Shown: positions 18,099-31,200 of the stretch, piece after piece | Numbering within the stretch: the first letter of the stretch is position 1 | How the letters are laid out: every line of letters starts with the position of its first letter | Origin: Metaphire vulgaris | Taxonomy: Eukaryota > Annelida > Clitellata > Crassiclitellata > Megascolecidae | DNA length: 64,000 bases | Assembly: GCA_018105865.1 (NCBI GenBank) | Contig: CM030840.1 | Span: 12,051,794-12,115,793, forward strand | Direction: 5' to 3' | Position numbers and translations under genes: made by a program | The notes under the pieces: generated by a model | What the model was told of the DNA's origin: nothing | The model's database searches: none | The model's input: the letters and a program-made list of their open reading frames with translations, nothing else

Positions 18099-21000
18099 GT
18101 ATTTTAGCATTCACTTGTCCCAGAGCCGTAGCATGAGTATTCGGCGTCCAGGGCAAAGTATAAATTTCTCGCCCCCGTATAATTTGAAAACGTGGTGGCT
18201 GTTTTTTTGCTTTTCAGACTTTTCACCACCACCTTGAGAAGTAAAAGAGTAAATAAAGTTAGCAGTGATAATCTTTTTTGCTTGTCATAGATACTGGCAA
18301 TGCCTTCGCTGGCATTTTTAAGTTCTTAACTTTAAAACTCCCGTCGTGAATAAAATTAAGGGTGGTTTCTGCCGCCCCAAGAAGATGGCATATAGTTACG
18401 GCTCTGACTTGTCCATCAGTATGCTTACTGTGTTGCATTTGATGTATTAAATTGGTTCCTTTGATGGCACAGTTATGGTATTGTTTTGAATGCGATGATA
18501 TTACCGGTACTTTCAAATAATTTTAAATGAGTGGAGATGAAAAAAATTATAATTGTATATGTATATATCATACCTGTGACTCTGAGTGTTGTATGGGAAC
18601 TTAAATGAACTTTGGGTTATCGGTGTGACGAGGATCTATTTGCTGAATGCTGGTCCACCAGTGGGGGATTTTTGATAACTCTTTATGAGTATGTTAATGG
18701 CATGACCATGAGAACACAGGCCTTGTCAAATTCCATTGGTGTGGAATTAGTTAAGATTCTGTGACTGTAAATCAATAGCATTCATCAAAGAATGAATTCT
18801 CTAGTCCACTTTCACCAGGCAGTTGGTCTCTCTGTATAGTGTCCAGCTGTGCTAATTTAGTGGAGCCATTACAGCACACCTTGTGTTAGTTCCTGAAGGC
18901 TAGCAGCATATTTCCCACACTGTTGGGTCCAATTCACCAGAGATTGGTGTATTTAAAATTTGTATAAAAAAAGAATAAAATTGGCAGACAGCCTGCCTCT
19001 GGGTTCAGCCATTATGTTTGGTAACGTTAAAGGTAGGTCAAGTACTAGAATCCGAGTCGGAGCATTGGGTTCCGAGTCGGAGCATTGGGTTCCGGTCTTG
19101 GCAATCAGCAACATAGGTGGTGTAAGCCATTAATCTGGGGTAGGTTGTCATTACTTTCCCCAGACCCATGTTTTACCTTGCAGCTTAACGTGAATCCTCA
19201 TTTTACTGCCACCCTCTATGAGTAAAGCTGAGTCGACCTTAGGGCTCCTGCGGTATCGAACTCGTGACCTGCTGCTCTATCATCCAGTGTTGTTGCCACT
19301 CTGCTAACATTATGCCCATTATGCTTGAATGTTACTTTAATTCACTTACAAACATGCTACATGTATTTAGCATAAAATTGTTCACGTTATAAGTGGAATT
19401 GACCCTAGTCTTGATCAAAGTGAAGCTGGAGTGAATAAGCATGATTAGCCAATGTAATTAGAGTGCACTGTTGCCTGCATATTATTTTGATTGTGATGAA
19501 ATATATTATATGTACACAATGCAGTGAAGTAATAATGTTTGTAGTTGTGAGATCTTGTGATAGATCCTGTTATTGTTTGATAGAAATAGCTGGCCTTGAA
19601 ATTGTGGCAAAATTGTCACTAAATCCTCTAAAAAGTTCAAACTGAATATGAAATAATCAACGTCTGGTCATATGTTTAAAGTGCGACAGTGCCTACCTGG
19701 ATCGGTGCAGTGATGCAGTTTTGTTTCTGAAAAGTTTAAAATTAGCCAAACTGTTCTGCACAGTTCTTTGTTAAGAAGATCTTGCAGAACCTGTTGCCTA
19801 TTCTAAGCAGCCCATTGCTGTCAAATGCTAGTAGCATGTCTTAATAGCACTTTTGTTAGAATATAATTGCTTTTAATGAACCATCAACCAGACATGGGTC
19901 AATTACGTTTTAAGCAATTACAATTACATTACAATTATACGGATTTTTGTCAATTACAATTACAATTACAGCCAATTACATTGGGATCAATTACAATTAC
20001 AATTACAAACGTGTCAATTATAATTAACATAAATTAGTTCAACAAAGTCATTAAAAACCGTAACAAAGTTTCACAAACCTGCAAATGAGTCAACAAATTT
20101 GAAGTAACCTTTTTCGAGATGACACTAATTCGCCACACAACAGCACTTCACTTTAACATTTGCATTGGAACCAGCATTATTAAAGTCATCAGACTTTTCA
20201 GAATAATTCCATAATACTCCTGCTTGATTTACGCTCATCTTTGCTGGCATTAAACTTAGACAAATGATAAGCTGGTTCCCTTCCAATTTGAAAGGCAGTA
20301 AAAGTAAATAAGTTTTTTGCATGGCAACTGACCAGAGCAGTGAGTCCATTTACCAATAACCCTTGTGCTTTACAATTCACTAACCATCCAATGAACTGCC
20401 ATACATTCATAGACTGACAAGACTTTGGCTCATACATTGCTAATACGCTCATAAAACTCACATTCCTGTAATTGGGTAAATACAATAGCTCATTTTACAC
20501 AAATGGCAATTACAATTACATGTAATTGACCTTTCCACAGATCATATAATTGAATTACAATTACAATTGTAATTGACCCATGTCTGCCATCAACTAGGCC
20601 TTTACCAGAGAGAATGGAGATAATGTATTTGGGACATGTCTACCAACCCTAACTGGACATTAATTAGTTTGTGTAATGCTATAGGTTGATGTAGGTTCCT
20701 TATTATAAAATCTGATATTGCCAGTTAAACCTGATGCACATTACCATTTGATTTTTCATCATTTGTCTTTTGTTTGCTGATTTTCTTCTGTTTCTGGCTC
20801 ACGACCATTCAATTTGCATAAATGGAAGAGGTTTGTAATTGAAACAATTTTTGTTAAATTGCAAGGTTTTATAATTGCTCAGTTACTTAATGATTAGAGT
20901 CCATTTTTATTTGATCGCTAATAATTCACTTTTTAGATATGCAATATTATGCATCCTAGTGCTTGTATTACTGCAATTGAAAGGATTGACCTATATGGCT

Positions 21001-24000
21001 GCAGATTACTGATGCGTTATGGAGCTGAATATGGTTTAATAAATTAGCCAACAGGTGTGATTGCAGATTCTACCTGAACTTTAACGAGTGCATGCAAATT
21101 ATCAGCAGCTGAATGTGTTAAGGTCCGGGCACAAACCCCCTCTTGTCATGGTGGCAGCCGGTCTGAAGGCCAGTCAAACTCTACATTGGTAGGAGAGCCC
21201 AAGCAGACTCTAATTGGACAACATGAGGTGTTTGCTAGGTTTCAAGCAGGATGCTGAGTGGATGTGTGTAGGGGGGGGTCACTCATTGGCCTCTGCCTTT
21301 AGATGAATTCAGATTGTTGGATTTTTTCCATCTTTGAAATACCCTATATATCCAGCTAAGCTGCATTAGTTCTGCTCTGATTGGAGATCTGGGCCTGAGA
21401 TCTGGCACAGCTAGTCCAGGCCCATTTAGTGCAACAATTTGAGATGGTTATAGCTTCTTTGTCTTGTTTGAATATGACCTTAGTTTGAGTAGCTGGTTAT
21501 GCAGAAATTGCACAAAATTCTGCTCTATGCATTGTCACAGGCTTTAAGGAGAATGAATTAAATTAACCTATTTTAACTAATTTGCAGTTCTGCATCTGTA
21601 GGTCTGGAGACTTTGCCTGGGTAGACATAAGTGAAAAGAAAATAATTAGCAATACTTATAGAAAAGCATAAATAGTTAACAAAGTGGTATATCAGCTTGG
21701 GTGGAGATACTGGTTATGTATTACAATTATTATTATGTATTACAATTTGATTGGTAAATGATGGTGCATAGTAACAAGTGACTAAACATTTCAAACAAAG
21801 TAGGCCATGAAAGGCTTTGGCTGATTACTGCATTATTAGTGGCTTGAGGTTTTCTGTAACAGGCCAAAGGCATTATTATACAAATACCAGTGACTGGTTA
21901 ATATATAATTGAATGTCCATGTATGGGCTTTTACAGTAGTAGTCCATGCACTTAATTTGAACACTGAAATTACAAGAGATGAACACAGAACACATAAGAG
22001 TCAATTTATTATTTTGTCCAGGGATGAGTTTTATTTATGTTTAATCAACTTTAGTAAAAACACAAGAAATGTTATGCAAATCTCACATTATCTGACAATA
22101 CAAATCAATCTCAATACAAATTATCTGGCAATAAAAATTACATACAGTGATTTGGCCAGACTGGAATATATATATGCACAGCACAATAAATTCAGGAATA
22201 AGGTGAGTCATTTCCTTTGTTTCTAGTAGCTGATACATAGTGTATATGTAATAAAACTATTCTTTAATGATTTAGCCCTTAAACTTCCACATACTTTGTA
22301 GCTGTATACAATAGTAACCGAATAAAATACCGAATAAAATAAAAATAAAATACAAAATACTTGGTTCTGAAGGTTTAAGGGTTAAGTTATGGGGCACAAG
22401 TAGACTTAATGTTTCAAACTGTCAATAGTCATGCAAATGATGTACAGTATAAAAATATTGATCTTTTAAAATGTCTTATTGATAATAAGCTGAAAACTAA
22501 GCAGGTTGCAAGGAGTTATGTTTTAAAGTGCTGGGTAAACCTAGAATGAATAACCATAGCACTTTTGCATATCAAGTCAAATGAACTGAAGTAGCCACTG
22601 CCTTTGTGTACAGGGTAAGAGGCTGTGCACCTCATACACCAGCTGTATTGCTTCACAGTGCTCCTGAATTGGGGCCAAGTAGCATTTTGGACAATTTCCA
22701 AGTGTAGTTCTGGTAGTGGCAGTAGCTGTTTTGGAATTTAGGACTGTGCTGTGCCTTGTTTGCCTTCTGTAAAGGATTGGAACTGAAAAAGGGGATGTGT
22801 TTACTGTTTAAAGAAAACACTCACTGTGCTGTGTAGGAGTAGTGGGCCCCTCTGACTGGCTGCTGTTTCAATAGACTTCCCATAACCTCTTCCACACAAG
22901 AAGTCAATGCTGAGTTTTTTACTTGGGATCTATGCACTTTTAGAGGTTGCCTGGCCATCTTGTTAAATTCGGTAAAATTAATTAATTTAAATTAGTTGGA
23001 TAAATTTGGTTATATTTGACAAAAACATGTTGCCTGATGATCCTATTAATAAGGTATGCAGATCTGCTCATGCAAATTAGAGACATTTGAGGAATCTGTG
23101 ATCTTGTGTCCAAGTCTGCCCTAATTCCTCTTGCCAATGCTCTTGTTATCAGTAGACTTGATTATTACACAATGATATGACAAAATCTAACTGCAAAAGC
23201 TCCAAAGGATTCGAAATTCTGTAGTTTGGGCCATCAGTAAAACTCGTAAGCATGATTTCGTAAAACCTGTTCTTCGCAAGTTACAATGGCTGCCCGTTGA
23301 ACAGAGAATTATATTCAAGACTAGTCTCCTGGTTTATAAAACACTGCAGTCTGACCAACCACAATATTTGAAATCTATGCTAGACCATCCAAAGCATTTT
23401 CATTCAACAAGATTTGCTAATTCATTGCTAAATATACCTAGAACCAACACTGTAATTTGTAAGAGAGCTCTATCTTTGGCCCAAAAACATGGAACTCACT
23501 TCCCTTGGCTGTCAGATCTTCCAAAGAATTGGGTATTTTCTGATTTAGGCTAAAAATCACTCTTTTAAATTAGCATATCCTCCATAGCTCTGCCTGGCTT
23601 TCTTATTGACTGATTTTCCTGGAATGACCGGGTCTTTTGCTGATGGATTTGAAATACCATCGATTGATACCTTTTTAGTATTAGAAATGGTGCTACAAAG
23701 GCACAATTATTATTGTGTATTTTGTTAAACTCTATTAATAGATTGAATGGTTTGATGTGATTTCTAAAACAAATATGTAAGCATATGTTTTCCCTCTGGT
23801 CCATTTCCATAGATGGTGGGAAAAATTTGGTACTTTCTCACAATGCCTTCCTGTTAGACTTTTACTTCTTACTTCCATGCAGGAACCTTAATTAAGGCTT
23901 AACTCAATGTAAAATGGACGTGGCCATTCTGCATTAAGGCTGCTTTCTGCATGCATTGCTTTGCACATAACACTCAGTATTAGGGTTAGACTTTTTTTCT

Positions 24001-27000
24001 GTTGGGTAATTATGACTTGGAGGACTATGATGTGTGTTTTATTTACAAATGAGCTTTTTGTGTGAATAGGGTGGCCATGGCTTTTGCGCCTACGCTGCCT
24101 GTTTGGAGCTTATTTCTTTAGCTGCCTGTTTGGAGCTTATTTCTTTAGTTCGGAATAAATAAAAACAGATCTAGGAATTTATCATATCTAGATTCCTATG
24201 TGGATTTGGCAAGATTAAATAGCTACTGGGATGGATTGTATAAAAACTAGTAAAAAAGTGAATATTATGAATTTCTTGACATTTTAAAACAGCCGATTAG
24301 ACAAGTGAAATTAAGGCAGAGTTAACATTGGGGATTTCTAGAGCCCAGTGATGTATGCATCTCCAGTAGTGTATTGTAGTAAAAGTACCAGTAATCTAAA
24401 GCCTTTACTGGGTGACTCCTACAAAGAATTACTGGTAAGCACTCTAATATATTTTAGGCTGTCACAGCATATACTGGAGTATGCATGATTGTGTGTGCAA
24501 CTCAAAGATCAATGGTGCTCAGGTCTGATGACTCAAGAATACTTACCACCTACAGAACTCACAGGAAAATTGGAGACAGGTCCTTCAGGGCATCCGGTGC
24601 TCGAAACTGGAACTCCCTTCCTAAGACCATACGTGATCAACCTGTTTCGCGCACTGTCTCGAGCAGACTGAAGACGCACTTTTTCAATTTGACTTTGACT
24701 CAGCAGTAGCGGCGCATTTGTAAAAATAGAGTCATGCAATTTAGTATCTATCTATCTATGATTGGCTGTAACCATCAATACTTGAGCCTGTTTACTTGTA
24801 TCTTTGTAAGTAAATGAGCTAGACTGATCTATTGTCCTGGTTAAATTGTTCTCTTACAGGATGTGCCAGAAACCAAGCTTTTCCAGGATAAATTGATACT
24901 TGATGACTAGAGTTGAGGCTTGTTCTATTACTTGATGACTAGGGTTGAGGATTGTTCTATTGCAACTTTGCCATATATCCTTTGACATTTTGCCAGTAGA
25001 TTTCTTGTTGCAAATTTTTCTTGCAAAATATGTTAAAACTGTGCAGTCGTTAACAGATGTCTGCCTGTTTAACCACAAGAGTACATAGGTTATCAAAGTT
25101 TTTTATTGTATATAGACTGTATTTTTGCACCTTCACCTTGGTTATTTTTTCAGTGATCTGTCAGGAGAAGACTCTTCAGAACATTGAGACATTTGACAAA
25201 CATAAACTGAAGCATGCAGAAACTGAGGTGAAAACCCTCTCCCTGATCCTCAAGGTAACCAATAGATTTTGTCTCCTCTTGTGATTTCATGCTACATACA
25301 TGATATGCAGTGAGCACCAGATGTCTTGACAGGACTGCATTTTTTACAATTTATGAACACAAAATGTCCATGTGACATTTATGGAATGGTGGTGGTAATA
25401 GGTTTGTGTGTATGTTTTGTTTGGTGATTTTATGAATTTGTGGGTGGAGCATTCATTTGGTCATTTGCATGGCTACCGGTATTTGTAATTGTGTGTTTGG
25501 ACAGATGAGTAGGTGGTTTTTAAGAGCTGGTTTCCCACGCATTCGACTGCATTGTCATTTTTAGTTCTCATTGTGTTTGGTGTTGTGTATTTTTTATTGG
25601 AACTTGTCTATTGTTGACTTGTTTTTGGATGTCTAATAAATAGTGTCAATTAAATTTGGACTCCCTAATTTGAATACTGGTAATGGTGAAAGACTATGGA
25701 AGATTCTGAAATTAACCTGTAAAAGAATTAAATTCAAAAGATTCAAAGAATTTGTTGTTTTTTAGTGATTTGCATTTGTGTTTTTCATTTTTACATCATA
25801 AGCCACATTTTGGTGGAGGGACAGAGTCTTCAGACTTGAAAGATTGAAAAACCTGAAAGTTGTTGACTAGTCATTTGTATTGAACAAATTTCATATTCCT
25901 TTATTTGTGTTCAGTTGCAGCATCGAGTGAAACTAGTTTCTGCTAGATGTTACCTAAACAAATTTAATTAATACCTTTGGCATAAACAACATTGAAGTCT
26001 AGTTTTCTTCCTTGTGTCAAAACACTATCTTGTTTTCACCACTTTCACTGTAATGGCTTCATTGGCTGGATATTTTGAGTTCATGGTTTGTTGCTGTAAT
26101 CATGCATTCAGATTCAGGCGTTTCATAGTTCATTGCTCTACTGTATGTGCCATTGTTTTGAGAAATTGTTGATCTGAACGACATTAGTTCTGTATCCAAG
26201 CAGACTCCTTCCCAGTAGAAATAGTATCCCAATTAAAAGCAGAAAAACTAAGACCATGTTGTCTGTGAGACACATGTCTTGTTGGTCTCAGTTTACACTC
26301 TTGTAGTTTAACTTGGTTGACTATTTTATTATTATGCTATTATTTTATTATTTTATTTGTCGCTTGTTGGTCTCACTTTACATTCTTGTAGTTTAACTTG
26401 GTTGACTTTCTTATTATTATTTTAGCAATATTTAATGTCAGTAATCAGTGATTGATTAAGAATAATACAAGACCTTTGTGAACTTATTAATAAAAGGAGT
26501 CCATTTATAGTCTGTGCTAAGTCAAAATTTAAAAAAACAACAGTAAGTCATACAAGAAAGCATGGTGGAAGACAATTTCCGACACTGTGTAACTGTGTCA
26601 ATCTGGTCATAGTCTGGTCATTCTTGGTGGAACAAAGGTATCAAGGAAAACTGGACCTTATTTGCACTAGATAGCCTAGATGCCCTAAGCAGTTGCTGTT
26701 GCTAAAATAGGCCAATGGCCATGGTGGAAAATGGAAGCTGATACCGGATGAGCAAGACTGTTTAATACTAAGCGGATGAGGCTTTAAGAACCAGACTAGC
26801 TTGTTCTAGCTGAGCACTGCTGTGGCAGTAAATCTGCCCAGACCATTAGGAGGGCCAGAGCACAGCTTAGCCATTGGTCAGTTTGAATGATCAACAACTT
26901 ATCTCTTGTCCTAGTATCAATGACCTTATAGAAGGAAAGGTTATAGAAGGCAATGATACAGCCGGGACTAGCCATACAGATAATGCCCTTTATCCCAGAA

Positions 27001-29676
27001 CACTGGCCGAGTTTGGGAAATCTTACATCCAGGCACCTTCTGAAACTTTCTGAGTCACACTGCTTATTAAGAAACCTAAATTTATAGGAATGCTTTGTTA
27101 CTCCTTAATTATATAGTTCTAAGTTCCTGGTTAAACTCTGACTTCATTGTGCTTAACTGTTGGATTCTGGTTAATGATAGCAATAAACCAAGAAAAGACC
27201 ATTCAGAATATTGAAGGCTTTGATAAGAACAAGCTGAAGCATGCTGAAACTGAAGTTAAATCTCATCTGCCAGACTCACAAGGTATGTAGCCCAACAGAC
27301 AATGCATGGGTAAACATAACCTTTACTTCCCATGTCCACTTATTTCGAACAAAGTACTGTTCTGAACACAGACAAGATGTGTGAGAGAGATCAAGAGTCC
27401 CCCTTAGCTGGCTTAAGAAAATATTCAAGAAGCTTAGGATTTTTTCTTTACAAGAGTTTTTGAAAAGCTTTATATTCCGATTTTAAATATATTTAAGTCA
27501 GTAACTTTGTAATAAGTTGTAATTTTATTAAATGATTGGCAATTTCAAGGCTCACTTATTCCATTTGCAGATTCATGTGCATATATAGTCTCTGGTACAA
27601 GTGCCAATGGGGCTGTAAAATCCATTAAGCATTTTAATGGTTAAATTTTATTCAAGATAAGAGGCTGCATAGATTTTATGATGAAAATTCTGCATTATTA
27701 GTTAAATTTTTATGATATCTAGTTTAGTTTTTAGGTCCTGTTTTGAGTTTTTGATGCTATGGTTAGGGTTCTGCATATGTTGGGCTAGGGTTGTTAGACA
27801 TAATGTTTATCAGGTTTAGCAATACATGACTGACTTTTGCACTACCAGTAAATTACAGGCTCCAATAATTTGTTTGAGTCTAGGCATTCATTGGTCATTT
27901 CGATTGATAGGCATGCTAAATGTCTCTTACTTTATTTCAGAGTTGTGAATTGTGTCAACGTTAAGTTTGATTAATTTTGAAGCAGTTCCATTTCAGCTTT
28001 GTTATTTTTGTTTTGGTTACTAGTTTTGTGTGGTGACAGTGTTTATGTTTTCAAATGATATTTGATGTTAGATGCTTTTATGTAGTACTGCTCCATTGCA
28101 TAGCTTTGGGTCACATTCTGTTTTTAAATGCTTGTTAGCTAATACAAGCTGGTTTTGACTTGATTTGGCTCTCTACGTTCTTTCATATTTCATCATTCTT
28201 GTAGCTCAGTTACATTAACTTCATAGTTCATTTGTTGGTGACATAAGTTGGGATCTTTACAAAATGCTTTACAGTCTGAAACACATGCTGAGTGTCCAGC
28301 TGTGTTTAAAAACTTTAAAAGTTGATTTAACAAGATTAACTTGTGGTAGGTTTTTAAATATATAAATAATATGATAGTATTACTTGAGATTTATTCAATA
28401 TATAGTGTTATAACTGCAATATAAGTGAGCATAAAACATGCATCTAGTTGCAAGTTTTGAAAGTCAAAGCGAAGAAAGGGCACATGTATGTAAAATTCAG
28501 CAAATATTTTTATTATTATGCATTTTATATATTTATTTTTATATTTTGTAAAGAAAGTCACTGGACTCCATGCAGTAAAATACAACTTACAAATTGTTGC
28601 ACTTTGTTAAATACAAATAAAGTTTGAATTTTTGTTTAAGACATTACTTTTTATATAAACATGGTAATTCTCCTGCAAATGGGTCTTTAAATATTTTTTA
28701 AATGGCATATGTTCATATGTTCATTTTTTGTGATGGTGGTGGTGAGTTGGTAAGTAAAATCTCAGTTATCTGCAGTAGCTGCTTATTCTTATGGGTCTTT
28801 CTTGAAATAGCTATAGCCAGGGTGGTTTGTCGGCTGTTCCATGAGGCGGCTGGTCAGGTTGTTGTTGCTATGGGGGAAATGACTTTTCGAATAGGAAGGT
28901 TTTAAGTTTAGTTTAAGTTAAGTTTAAGTTTAAGTTTTAAGTTTGTCTGCCATAGGGCAGGTGCAGTGGTTTCCTGTTACTTCATCTCATACTAAAATAC
29001 CAGTAGTCTGCTTTTTTGATTGCTGCAGAAATAAACTGTGTAAAAGTTTTTGGAAAGAGCTTTCAAGTACATTATTTATTTGTGCATTGCAGTGATAACA
29101 CAAGAAAAGACTGTCAAAAACATTGAGTCATTTGACAAGACTTGCCTGAAGCATGCTGGAGACAGAAGTGAAGAATCCTCTGCCAGACAAGAATAGTAAG
29201 TTATTTTGACATTATGCTATTCTTTGCAATTATCAGATGTCATATGTCTCCCTGCTTGGCAGTTTTGTGCAATAGATCTATCATTTCATTTGAGTAATGG
29301 TAACTAACTGTAGGCACACCAGAGATTTTTTTATTTATTGCTGAAAAAGTTTGCTTTTGTTTAAGATATGTACTCTATTCTAATTTATTTAATAGGCAGA
29401 ATTAAATTATATTGCAAGAGATTTTGTCAGATAGTTTGGACTTTTAGTAAAGCAAAACTGTTTTCATTGTTTTCATGACCTGTTTTTTGATTCTGACTAA
29501 GATAGTTTGGACTTTGAGTAGTAAAGCAAAACATAGCTATTTACATGACCTGTTTAATTACTAAATGTATTGTTGCTGGTAATAGAAGGTGTGTGTGTGT
29601 GTGTTTTCAAACAAGGTTTTCATAAAGTAGTTGTATTTTAGCTATTGAACAGGAGAAAAGACTGAGCTCCAGTTAA
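17978..29676 (+). CDS. Multi-repeat beta-thymosin (WH2-like actin-binding protein), frame broken in two exons
   Basis: Cytoplasmic G-actin-binding protein. Coding exons: 17978-18098, 25154-25254, 27181-27282, 29093-29195, 29642-29676. Each of the first four carries one thymosin repeat (helix, then LKHAE/T...EVK or QEKN, then LP-D linker), and the last gives the classic end 'TIEQEKRLSSS'. Introns all fall after base 1 of a codon, one repeat per exon, which suits repeat gain by exon duplication. Exon 3 is 102 nt; exon 2 is 101 nt (one base short in an A run) and exon 4 is 103 nt (one extra G), so an all-exon transcript would stop at the beginning of exon 3. Because splice sites and residues on both sides stay conserved, assembly indels are more likely than decay, but a young pseudogene is possible. 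Confidence 0.85.
18121..18406. mobile_element. hAT-like MITE (CAGAGCC family) 22 bp after the thymosin exon 1 donor
   Basis: 286 bp with termini CAGAGCCGTAGC / TAGTTACGGCTCTG. An exact 8-bp duplication ACTTGTCC lies on both sides. Confidence 0.87.
19020..19315 (-). mobile_element. tRNA-derived SINE, type 2 tail
   Basis: Read on the minus strand from about 19315: TTAGCAGAGTGGCAACAAC (A-box like), then CACGAGTTCGATACC (B-box like), then AAGGTCGACTCAGC shared with the 60881 SINE. The downstream body differs and is shared with the 30959 copy (GGGGAAAGTAATGACAACC). The end holds a tandem GAGTCGGAGCATTGGGTTCC duplication. Confidence 0.75.
19889..20586. mobile_element. hAT-like element, very AT-rich (CAATTA words)
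   Basis: 698 bp with termini CAGACATGGGTCAATTAC / GTAATTGACCCATGTCTG. An exact 8-bp duplication CCATCAAC lies on both sides. Subterminal regions are mostly (CAATTA)-type repeats in inverted orientation. Open frames at 20125-20485 (minus) show no domain. Confidence 0.9.
20595..23089. other. Thymosin intron 1, no feature seen
   Basis: AT-rich unique-looking sequence. I found no exon, terminal repeats or conserved coding words. Confidence 0.5.
23090..23570 (+). pseudogene. L2/CR1-like LINE reverse transcriptase fragment
   Basis: Broken frames give 'ISRLDYY', then words matching the RT end region (TTACAATGGCTGCCCGTTGA encodes the LQWLPVE block), then 'KRALSLAQKHGTHFPWL'. Several frameshifts. 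Confidence 0.65.
24480..24765 (+). pseudogene. L2/CR1-like LINE C-terminal fragment with (TATC)n tail
   Basis: A 74-residue frame holds 'DRSFRASGARNWNSLPKTIR' and 'SSRLKTHFFNL', the characteristic end of L2/CR1 proteins. The 3' end is TATCTATCTATC. Confidence 0.75.
25154..25254 (+). CDS. Thymosin exon 2 (repeat 2), one base short
   Basis: The acceptor TTTTTTCAG ends at 25153 and the donor CAAG/GTAACC begins at 25255. It encodes 'VICQEKTLQNIETFDKHKLK' and then HAETEVK. After GTGAAAA the frame slips: reading one base earlier gives the expected N-P-L-P-D linker up to the donor. Confidence 0.85.
25255..27180. other. Thymosin intron 2
   Basis: No exon seen. A roughly 50-bp direct repeat (GTTGGTCTCA...TTGGTTGACT) occurs at about 26280-26328 and 26366-26412. 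Confidence 0.6.
27181..27282 (+). CDS. Thymosin exon 3 (repeat 3)
   Basis: 34 codons, the only unbroken middle repeat: 'INQEKTIQNIEGFDKNKLKH' then AETEVKSHLPDSQ. The donor CAAG/GTATGT is strong. The acceptor (AATGATAG) has a poor pyrimidine tract. Confidence 0.87.
27283..29092. other. Thymosin intron 3, no feature seen
   Basis: AT-rich; a short (AAGTTT)-type run near 28900-28940. No exon or element recognised. Confidence 0.55.
29093..29195 (+). CDS. Thymosin exon 4 (repeat 4), one base long
   Basis: The acceptor TTGCAG ends at 29092. It encodes 'VITQEKTVKNIESFDK' then CLKHA. The next bases GCTGGAGACAGAAGTG contain one G too many; without it the repeat reads on as ETEVKNPLPDKN to the donor A/GTAAGT. 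Confidence 0.85.
29642..29676 (+). CDS. Thymosin terminal exon
   Basis: The acceptor TATTTTAG ends at 29641. It encodes the conserved tail 'IEQEKRLSSS' and TAA. An AATAAA overlaps the stop (29675-29680) and could be a polyadenylation signal giving a very short 3' UTR. Confidence 0.85.
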
Positions 29677-30955
29677 TAAAGTCATCCAAGAAAACCTTTG
29701 CCGGATCTCTGGTGATCAACTTGACCAAATCCGGCTTATTACTTGTACTGTGTGTTTCAGTATTTTGTGACTCAAGTCATATCTCGTCATTATATTTATG
29801 TTCTTGCTTTAGCATTTCTTGATGGCTTTAGTGGTTATCTGCTGCTTTGTGCTTAGCTTAGCATAGCATTATTTGTTTTATTATAATCACGTTATTGTAT
29901 CCTGTGTAAATATTTGATCATAAAATCATACCAAGCTGGGCAAAATTTGTTGCTTTCTGTTTGAATACTATATACACTTGCCTTGAATGTTCCTTTAATT
30001 TCTAACATCCACAGTTTTTGCACTATTTATGCTTTAAGTCAAAGTTCCTGTCAGCCAGTTACACTGAGTTATGGCTTGTAGCCTTGGATTTTGTATCAGG
30101 AAATATTTGTTTAGACTTTGAAATAATGGCTTATCAGTATTTTTGGGAATTTTTCATAGCTGATTTAAGTAACATTACTGGTAGTTGTGTTTTTGGAAAT
30201 TCATTTAGGTTAATGGGAATAGTAAAATGTTTTAGATTATTGCTATGGTTTTTAAAATTTTTTTGAAAGACTTTCAGGCATTAAGAGATATTTTCAGGAG
30301 CTGTCATTTTGTTTAAGCACAGAGTACTGTATTTGTGCAGTTGATATAATGAAGGTATTGAAAAGTTCCAAAAATGAATGTAAACCAATTCTACTGAATT
30401 CTATTAATAGAACATCTGAATTTGTCTAAATCTGTTAGAAGCTGAAAATCTTTTAGCAGCTGAATATAAACTACTGCACAGTGTACTGCAGAAAATTGTT
30501 TCTCAAAATTCCTGGACCTGAAGAATTCTCTGTGGTGATGATTAGCTGTGTGGTTTAAAAATAAAATACATACAGTAATTGGAGATGGATTAAATTGTTT
30601 ACACTAGGAAGCCTTTTTTATGACATACATAGATTTTTGAATTACTCATGTAAAAGAAGACTGCAACTGAGTATGTAATTAACAAGATTTGTGGCACAGT
30701 TAATTAAATCTTTGGTAGTATATTATTTTCCTCTTGTTGCTTCTTCAGTACAGTAACTACGAATCGATTATGCTAAAATGTTGGCTGAACACAGTACACT
30801 GTAGGTAGCGTAAGTATGAACGTGATGAATAAACAACCACTTCCGTCTGATTAATGCATTAAAATAAAAGAATTGTAAAGTAAAGTGGCGAAGAGACTGT
30901 GGGTAGGGGTAACCGCCCGAGGGGGACAAAATTGGGGTTCGGGTTAAAGATAAAT
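29677..30955. other. Intergenic, 3' of thymosin gene
   Basis: T-rich sequence, some of it perhaps 3' UTR. No coding words seen. Confidence 0.5.
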
Positions 30956-31200
30956 GTATGGTCCCGTACTCGAGTCTTAGCGTTTGGTTCAGGCTCTTAT
31001 CATCTCCATTCTAGGAAATCAGCAACGTAAGTTTTATTAGTCATCAATGTGGGGTTGGTTGCCATTACTTTCCCCATAACTACGTTATACCTAACTTAAC
31101 TCATTTTACCACCGCCCTCTAGCGAACAAGGCGGAGTCGACCCTACGGCTTCTGTGGGTATCGAAAACCGCTACCTTCTGCTCTATTGTGCAGAGTAAGA
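30956..31200 (-). mobile_element. tRNA-derived SINE, type 2 tail, diverged
   Basis: Shares with the 19020 copy the words GGTTGCCATTACTTTCCCC and GGAGTCGACCCTACGGCTTC in the same order on the plus strand, so the SINE reads on the minus strand. The head region is degraded. Confidence 0.7.
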
